Below are positions 24,727 through 29,159 of a stretch of DNA of 29,159 nt, one piece after another. The notes under the pieces are model-generated. The model saw only the letters and a list, made by a program, of their open reading frames with translations, ran no database searches and was not told the DNA's origin. The position numbers and the translations under genes are program-made. The DNA is from an uncultured Coriobacteriaceae bacterium (GTDB lineage Bacteria; Actinomycetota; Coriobacteriia; Coriobacteriales; QAMH01), in the NCBI GenBank assembly GCA_900544245.1, contig UQUH01000019.1:1-29159 (forward strand). Direction: 5' to 3'. Position 1 is the first letter of the stretch; each line of letters begins with the position of its first letter.

Positions 24727-25221
24727 TTGTCACGTAGCAAGACATTCGCGCTCTTCGTTCCCATTGTCATCGCGATGGTCATACTCGACCGTCTGGCCAA
24801 GGGCTGGGCGGTCGACCATTTGTGCCAGGGCGTCACGGGTCCTGAGTTCGGGCTCGTCGATCTCACGCTTGTGCATAACAAGGGCGCGGCTTTCGGTATG
24901 GGACAGGGAGCTGGCATCGTCTTCGTGGCGCTAGCGGTCGTGATTTGCGTTGCGGTCGTCGTATGGCTCGTGGTTGGCAAACGTCATGGTGCGCTCGAGG
25001 TCGTCTCGCTTGCTCTCGTGGTCGCCGGCGGGATCGGCAACTGCATCGATCGCCTCACGACAGGCTATGTCGTCGACTTCATTCGCCTCACCTTCATTGA
25101 CTTTCCGGTCTTCAACGTCGCTGACATATGCGTGACCTGTGGCGTCGTGCTCTTCCTCATTGCGCTCATTCGCATCGAGTTCGCGTCGGGAGCGGATGCC
25201 AAGACGGGGGAGGGGCGATGA
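24727..25221 (+). CDS. lspA: Prolipoprotein signal peptidase (signal peptidase II)
   Basis: Cleaves signal peptides of lipoproteins after lipidation, in the membrane. The 164-residue protein has about four membrane segments, VIAMVILDRLAKGWAVD near the N terminus, LVHNKGAAFGM, and the two catalytic Asp regions GNCIDRL and FNVADICVT. The likely start is TTG at 24727, six bases after the ileS stop; no ATG lies near the N terminus in frame and the ribosome-binding site is weak. The stop overlaps the next gene as ATGA. It would process lipoproteins such as the one encoded at 15449. Confidence 0.95.
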   Translation: MSRSKTFALFVPIVIAMVILDRLAKGWAVDHLCQGVTGPEFGLVDLTLVHNKGAAFGMGQGAGIVFVALAVVICVAVVVWLVVGKRHGALEVVSLALVVAGGIGNCIDRLTTGYVVDFIRLTFIDFPVFNVADICVTCGVVLFLIALIRIEFASGADAKTGEGR

Positions 25222-26252
25222 CGAGCATCTTCGACCACGAGGTGGGTATTGATGAGCAGGGCGTACGCCTCGATGCCTTCGTCGCAGGCTTAGGCATCGA
25301 CGAGCTCGCCTCGCGCTCGGCGGCCGTGCGGCTCATCGAGTCGGGACGCATACTCGTCAACGACCAGCCCACGACCAAGAAGCGCATCGTCATCGCCGGT
25401 GATATGGTCCATATCGAGATTCCCCCGCGCAGTGGAGAGAACGCTGATCTCGAGGCCGCCTACGACATACCGCTCGACATCCGCTACGAGGACGAGCATC
25501 TTATCGTGCTCTCCAAGCAGCCCGGCCTCGTCTGCCATCCCGCGCGCGGACATTACGGCGACACGCTCGTGAACGCGCTCGTCGCTCATTGCGGGATCGG
25601 CAATCTCGCCCAGGTGCAGGGTGAGGACAGGCCCGGCATCGTGCATCGCCTCGATCGCGACACGAGCGGTCTTATGCTCGCCGCCAAGACCGATCTGGCT
25701 GCTGCACGACTGCAAGATGGCATCCGCGCACGCAACATCGATCGTCGTTACATCACGCTCGTGCATGGCAACTTGGGCCACGATAACGGCATGATAGACG
25801 CGCCCATCGCACGTCATGTGACCGACCGCACGCGCATGGCGGTGAGCGATGCGCCAAACGCCAAGGGCGCGATCACGACCTTCGAGGTGCTCGAGCGCTT
25901 CGAGGCAGGTCGCAGCGATGATGGCTACACGCTCATCGAATGCCATCTGTTCACGGGACGCACGCACCAGATTCGCGTGCATATGGCCTACACGCAGCAT
26001 CCCGTGGTGGGCGATCCGCTCTACGGACGCGCGGCGACGGCGAAGGCCCGCAATCGCAACGTCGCAGAGCAAAGCGAGATGGGCCTTGACCGGCAGTTCC
26101 TGCACTCATGGCGTCTTGCCTTCGAGCATCCCATCACGGGTGAGGAGCTGAGCTTCACCGACATGCCGCCGCAGGACCTGCAGGCGATACTCGACGGGCT
26201 TGCCGACCGCTCGATGGGTCGTACTGCCTGTGGTCGCCAGTTACTGGGGTAG
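25218..26252 (+). CDS. RluA-family (RluD-like) 23S rRNA pseudouridine synthase
   Basis: Converts uridines to pseudouridine in rRNA. The 344-residue protein has an N-terminal S4 RNA-binding domain (VRLDAFVAGLGIDELASRSA, then LIESGRILVNDQPTTKK), the linker DIPLDIRYEDEHLIVLSKQP, the catalytic motif HRLDRDTSGLMLAAK with the active Asp at about residue 148, and RTHQIRVHMAYTQHPVVGDP near the C terminus. The start ATG at 25218 overlaps the lspA stop (ATGA) and has GGGGGAGGGG upstream; the longer open frame is a shadow of lspA. The lspA-rluD order is common. RluD versus another RluA-type paralogue cannot be settled from sequence alone. Confidence 0.93.
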   Translation: MTSIFDHEVGIDEQGVRLDAFVAGLGIDELASRSAAVRLIESGRILVNDQPTTKKRIVIAGDMVHIEIPPRSGENADLEAAYDIPLDIRYEDEHLIVLSKQPGLVCHPARGHYGDTLVNALVAHCGIGNLAQVQGEDRPGIVHRLDRDTSGLMLAAKTDLAAARLQDGIRARNIDRRYITLVHGNLGHDNGMIDAPIARHVTDRTRMAVSDAPNAKGAITTFEVLERFEAGRSDDGYTLIECHLFTGRTHQIRVHMAYTQHPVVGDPLYGRAATAKARNRNVAEQSEMGLDRQFLHSWRLAFEHPITGEELSFTDMPPQDLQAILDGLADRSMGRTACGRQLLG

Positions 26253-26280
26253 TTGTTCGCGCGCAGGAAAACCGTCTCGC

Positions 26281-26356
26281 TTCGACGCTCGCTTCCCGAC
26301 AACCCGCTTCGCGGTCTTTACGGTGCGCTCCCCTGGATCTTCGCTCGACAGCTTCC
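26281..26356 (+). repeat. Dispersed intergenic repeat, copy B
   Basis: Same orientation as copy A, with CGACGCTCGCTTCCCGAC, CCCGCTTCGCGGTCTTTACGG and GCGCTCCC. It fills much of the 137-base gap between the convergent pseudouridine synthase and sortase genes. No separate terminator is visible there. Confidence 0.85.
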
Positions 26357-26389
26357 CTGCTCGCGAATCAGATAGCGCAGTTGGGCAGG

Positions 26390-27124
26390 CTATTTTGTCT
26401 TAACTCCCACTACGATGAAACGCTCGTCGGCAGTTCCGTAGCTGCAGGTCGACAGTGCGAGCAGGTCGTCACCGTAGGTGGCGTTCACGCCCGTCTCGTA
26501 CATGGATAGTTGCTTGATGTTGGCAACGTAGTCGTTGAACTGCTGCTCGGTGAGCTCGCCCACCTGATCCCAGTAACGATACGGGTTGGGCGTGGTCAGG
26601 TCTTCGTACCAGCAGCCGAGCAGCTGGTAGCTGCCAAATCCGGTTGCCCCCTCGATCGTGTTGTACTCGATGACGTGGTTCATGCCGAATTCCGGGTTGT
26701 CGAAGTTGCGCAGGCTCGCGAACATGCTGCCGTCGTTCATGTTATGGCCGTAGATGATGGCGCTGTTGCCATCGAGCAGGCAGCCCTTGCCCAGAAACGG
26801 CGTGCCGGCGGCGGATTCGTTGCCCTCGAAGTTGCGATGCAGGTAATACTCGGGGTCATTGGGCGTGTACATGACGGGATAGTCGATGCGCGTATCGGCC
26901 ACGCTCACCCAACCCACGCAATTGGGATTGTCGGTCACGAGCGCATTGGGATTGCGATCGTACTCCTCGGTGATGGCGTTGAACTCGTTGTTGGCAGTCC
27001 AGTATTTGCTGACCTGCATGAAGATGAGCGCCACGCATACGATGACGACGATGACGCAGATGATTTCGACGATGAGCAGCGCGCGGCGCTTGCCCGGCTT
27101 GCCGTCGTGTTTGCCTTGAGCCAT
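26390..27124 (-). CDS. Class B sortase
   Basis: A membrane-anchored transpeptidase that links surface proteins to the cell wall or to each other. The 244-residue protein has a basic cytoplasmic start (GKHDGKPGKRR), one membrane segment (about residues 14-36), and the sortase domain with catalytic His127 in IIYGHNM, Cys227 in LSTCSYG and Arg235 in ERFIVVG. GWVSVADTRIDYPVMYTPND and the extra helix between the His and Cys point to class B. The start ATG at 27124 lies two bases after the upstream dehydrogenase gene's stop, with GAGGGGAA in that gene's end. No substrate with a sorting signal is visible in the window. Confidence 0.92.
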   Translation of the reverse strand: MAQGKHDGKPGKRRALLIVEIICVIVVIVCVALIFMQVSKYWTANNEFNAITEEYDRNPNALVTDNPNCVGWVSVADTRIDYPVMYTPNDPEYYLHRNFEGNESAAGTPFLGKGCLLDGNSAIIYGHNMNDGSMFASLRNFDNPEFGMNHVIEYNTIEGATGFGSYQLLGCWYEDLTTPNPYRYWDQVGELTEQQFNDYVANIKQLSMYETGVNATYGDDLLALSTCSYGTADERFIVVGVKTK

Positions 27125-27126
27125 GT

Positions 27127-28257
27127 CTAGTAGTTCCCCTCGAAGAAGTTGGCGCCCGCAGGGAGCTCGTAGCCCTCGAAGTACGCCCCGAAATCCATGT
27201 CGAGATACGAGCAGAGGTTCGCGAGCTCGACCATCGTGTTGTCGTTGACGGGGATGCCCTCTTCGCGCAAACGCAGCTCGTTGAAGTGCTCCTTCTCGCC
27301 ATGCGTCCAGATGCGCTCGGCATCGAGCGCCACGGGACTGTCGCGTAGCTTCTGGAGATATTCGGAGAGATGCGTCCTGATTTCGGCCGGATCGCCGAAG
27401 ATGGCGGGGTCGATCACGATGAAGCCATGGCAGATGCCCGTCTTGTCATCGAACGTGCAGCATTCGTCCGAGGTGTTGCCCATCGAGAGGATCGACGAGA
27501 AGAGCTCGCAGACCATGCCCCAACCGTAGCCCTTATGACTGCCGGTCTTCTCGCTCGCACCGCCGAGCGGCATGATGCCGCCGCCGTTCTTGCCGACGAT
27601 GTTGGCGAGCACGTCAGGGGCGTCGGTGGTGGGCATGCCCTGCGCGTCAAGTGCCCAGACGGGTGGCAGGGGATCGCCGTTCTTGTTGTAGATTTCGAGT
27701 TTGCCGCGCGTGACGACGGAAGTCGACGCATCGAACCAGAAGGGATAGGGGTCAGCCGGCGCGGCGATGGCGATGGGATTGGAGCCGAGCATGGCCTGGC
27801 GGCCGAAGGTGGGGACCATGATGGCCTCGGAATTGGTGCAGGCGATGCCGACGAGGCCTTCGTCGCAGGCCATCTTCGTATAGTAGCCGGCGATGCCGAA
27901 GTGATTGCCGTTGCGCACGGTGACCATCGCCATGCCGCTTTTCTTGGCCTTCTCGATGGCGAGGTCCATGGCGAACTTCGAGATGATCTGGCCCATCGCG
28001 GAATGCCCCTCGATGGTTGCCGAGACGGGGGTCTCGAAGACGACCTCGGGTCGTTCGTCGACGTGGATCGTGCCCTTCTCGATGCCCTTGTGGTAGCGCA
28101 CCATGCGCTGCATGCCATGGCTTTCGATGCCGTAGAGATCTGCGGTGAGCAGCACGTCGCTGATGACGGCGCTGTCCTCTTCCGAAAAGCCGAAGGTCCT
28201 GAAGACGTCGTTGCAGAACTTGTTCAGGGTTTCGTATTGCCAGTTCACGTAGGGCAT
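27127..28257 (-). CDS. Type-2 malate/L-lactate dehydrogenase family oxidoreductase (Ldh family)
   Basis: An NAD(P)-dependent dehydrogenase of the fold shared by malate, ureidoglycolate, sulfolactate and diketogulonate reductases. The 376-residue protein has LYGIESHGMQRMVRY (about residues 41-55), the catalytic-region NGNHFGIAGYYTKMA (His119), GSNPIAIAAPAD and TGSHKGYGWGMVCELFSS, all family hallmarks. The substrate cannot be read from these motifs. ATG 28257 has GGGAAG upstream; ATG 28305 in frame would add 16 residues and looks less likely. It is two bases upstream of the sortase, an unusual pairing, so the two are probably co-transcribed. A weak -10-like TATCTT lies about 30 bases before the start. 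Confidence 0.88.
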   Translation of the reverse strand: MPYVNWQYETLNKFCNDVFRTFGFSEEDSAVISDVLLTADLYGIESHGMQRMVRYHKGIEKGTIHVDERPEVVFETPVSATIEGHSAMGQIISKFAMDLAIEKAKKSGMAMVTVRNGNHFGIAGYYTKMACDEGLVGIACTNSEAIMVPTFGRQAMLGSNPIAIAAPADPYPFWFDASTSVVTRGKLEIYNKNGDPLPPVWALDAQGMPTTDAPDVLANIVGKNGGGIMPLGGASEKTGSHKGYGWGMVCELFSSILSMGNTSDECCTFDDKTGICHGFIVIDPAIFGDPAEIRTHLSEYLQKLRDSPVALDAERIWTHGEKEHFNELRLREEGIPVNDNTMVELANLCSYLDMDFGAYFEGYELPAGANFFEGNY

Positions 28258-28357
28258 GTGCTTCCCATTCTCTCGTGCGGGTACGTGCCCTATAAGATAC
28301 TCCATTCGGGTCGGTTGGCACAGGCGCTATATGAGCTGGACGGCGTTTTGTAACCTT

Positions 28358-29110
28358 TCATCCGATGACGACGAGGAGCATGCCGTCGCGTACGCCGATT
28401 TCGAAGCGCTCGTGTGTGGTGACGTTGCTCACGCCCAGGGGCATCGCGTTCGTGAAGGCCGCATCCTCGAGCTCCCATTGCAGACCGCGTTCGATGACGC
28501 CGTGGGCGGCATCTCCGAAGGAGAAGACGGATACGCGCGTGCCCGGCGGGGCAGCGAAGCTCGCGGGACTCGCGTCGGGGGTGACGAGGTGGACCTGCTG
28601 GGAACCTCCGAGCAACATGCCGCGTGCCCCCCGCTCGCGCAGGAAGGCGAGCGTCTGGATGTTCGCGAGTTCGTGGCCCACGTCTCCGCCGAGCGCGCAG
28701 TGCAACACGAAGCTCTCGTACCCGCGAGCCAGTCCCTCCTTGCAAGCGTAGACGGTGTCGGTGTCATCCTTCTCGCATGGCAATTCGATGCGCTCGCATC
28801 CGATGAGCGAGGCGAGCTCGGGGCTCAGGCTGTCAAGGTCGCCCACGAAGAGATCGGGCTCGAGACCGGCAGCGAGACAATGGGCAAAGCCGCCGTCGAC
28901 GGCGATGAGGAAGCCGCCGGGCTTGACAGGGGATGGAGACGGGGGTGTCGTTGCTGCGCTCATAGTCCTGTGCTCGCACGAAAGCGTCACTGGCGCTTTC
29001 GGCTCGTACGGAAATCGCTCAGCAGCGACGCCCCCGTCTCCATCATCGTGTTCCGCCAGCAGCGCAACCTCTCCGGGTCCGGCGCAGACGATGTGGCAGA
29101 CGCCGCTCAT
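28358..29110 (-). CDS. Thiamine pyrophosphokinase
   Basis: Transfers pyrophosphate from ATP to thiamine to form thiamine diphosphate. The 250-residue protein has the first strand CHIVCAGPGEVALL, DGGFAHCLAAGLEPD (about residues 72-86), VGDLDSLS (90-94 region) and the KDDTDTVYACKEGL motif (114-119 region), then ALGGDVGHELANIQTL, matching the TPK catalytic domain; the C-terminal half fits the thiamine-binding domain. About 45 residues of Pro/Ser/Asp-rich sequence lie between the first strand and the DGG motif, longer than usual and possibly a disordered loop. The start ATG at 29110 overlaps an upstream gene's stop (ATGA), so it belongs to an operon running off the right edge. Confidence 0.9.
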   Translation of the reverse strand: MSGVCHIVCAGPGEVALLAEHDDGDGGVAAERFPYEPKAPVTLSCEHRTMSAATTPPSPSPVKPGGFLIAVDGGFAHCLAAGLEPDLFVGDLDSLSPELASLIGCERIELPCEKDDTDTVYACKEGLARGYESFVLHCALGGDVGHELANIQTLAFLRERGARGMLLGGSQQVHLVTPDASPASFAAPPGTRVSVFSFGDAAHGVIERGLQWELEDAAFTNAMPLGVSNVTTHERFEIGVRDGMLLVVIG

Positions 29111-29159
29111 GCCCGCTCGCCTTCGTCGATGAGGGAGCGTAATTCGCGGCTGGCCGCCT
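29107..29159 (-). CDS. C-terminal end of an upstream gene (partial, unidentified)
   Basis: In the frame ending with the TGA that overlaps the thiamine pyrophosphokinase ATG, the last codons read AASRELRSLIDEGERA. The overlap makes a coding end likely, but 16 residues do not allow identification. In related genomes ribulose-phosphate 3-epimerase often precedes this gene, which is only a guess here. Confidence 0.5.
   Translation of the reverse strand, partial: AASRELRSLIDEGERA

Overview
The window is a high-GC, gene-dense piece of a bacterial chromosome. The sequence suggests an actinobacterium of the class Coriobacteriia, probably Eggerthellaceae-like. This is inferred from strong GAG/AAG/CCC codon preference, anaerobic-type content (hydrogenase maturation, menaquinone genes) and the gene order around alaS-ruvX-mltG-yqeG-aroE. 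No ribosomal RNA or other taxonomic marker is present. There is no prophage, insertion sequence, CRISPR array or tRNA gene that I can see.

Layout. (1) 1-7503, minus strand: a long operon read right to left, DUF948-like membrane protein, alaS, ruvX, mltG, yqeG, aroE and the N-terminal part of ligA. Most junctions are ATGA overlaps or gaps of a few bases. The left 540 bases do not continue ligA: the frame runs without a stop into what looks like part of an ABC-transporter solute-binding protein with different codon use, so this is a fusion or, more likely, an assembly chimera. (2) 7504-8101: a regulatory interval with divergent promoters, one copy of a dispersed repeat and a clear T-box leader with Phe (TTC) specifier. 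(3) 8102-11644, plus strand: pheS-pheT. (4) 11670-15306, minus strand: hypF-hypC-hypD for [NiFe]-hydrogenase maturation, without hypA/B/E. (5) 15449-19831, plus strand: a NitT/TauT-type ABC importer (lipoprotein, ATPase, permease) with menA and menG inserted between its lipoprotein gene and its ATPase gene. (6) 20046-26252, plus strand: CCA-adding enzyme, a DUF3467 protein, ileS, lspA and an rluD-like pseudouridine synthase. (7) 26390-29159, minus strand: class B sortase preceded by a type-2 malate/lactate dehydrogenase-like gene, then thiamine pyrophosphokinase and the last codons of an upstream gene.

How it fits together. Most of the window is translation (alaS, pheST, ileS, cca, rluD) and envelope housekeeping (mltG, lspA, sortase). 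The most interesting unit is the importer/menA/menG operon. Its arrangement suggests that the imported ligand is a menaquinone ring precursor, for example 1,4-dihydroxy-2-naphthoate (DHNA), which MenA would prenylate and MenG methylate. Other observations are a 19-base G homopolymer inside alaS, three copies of a ~75-bp intergenic repeat, and a compact inverted-repeat element between the ABC permease and cca.
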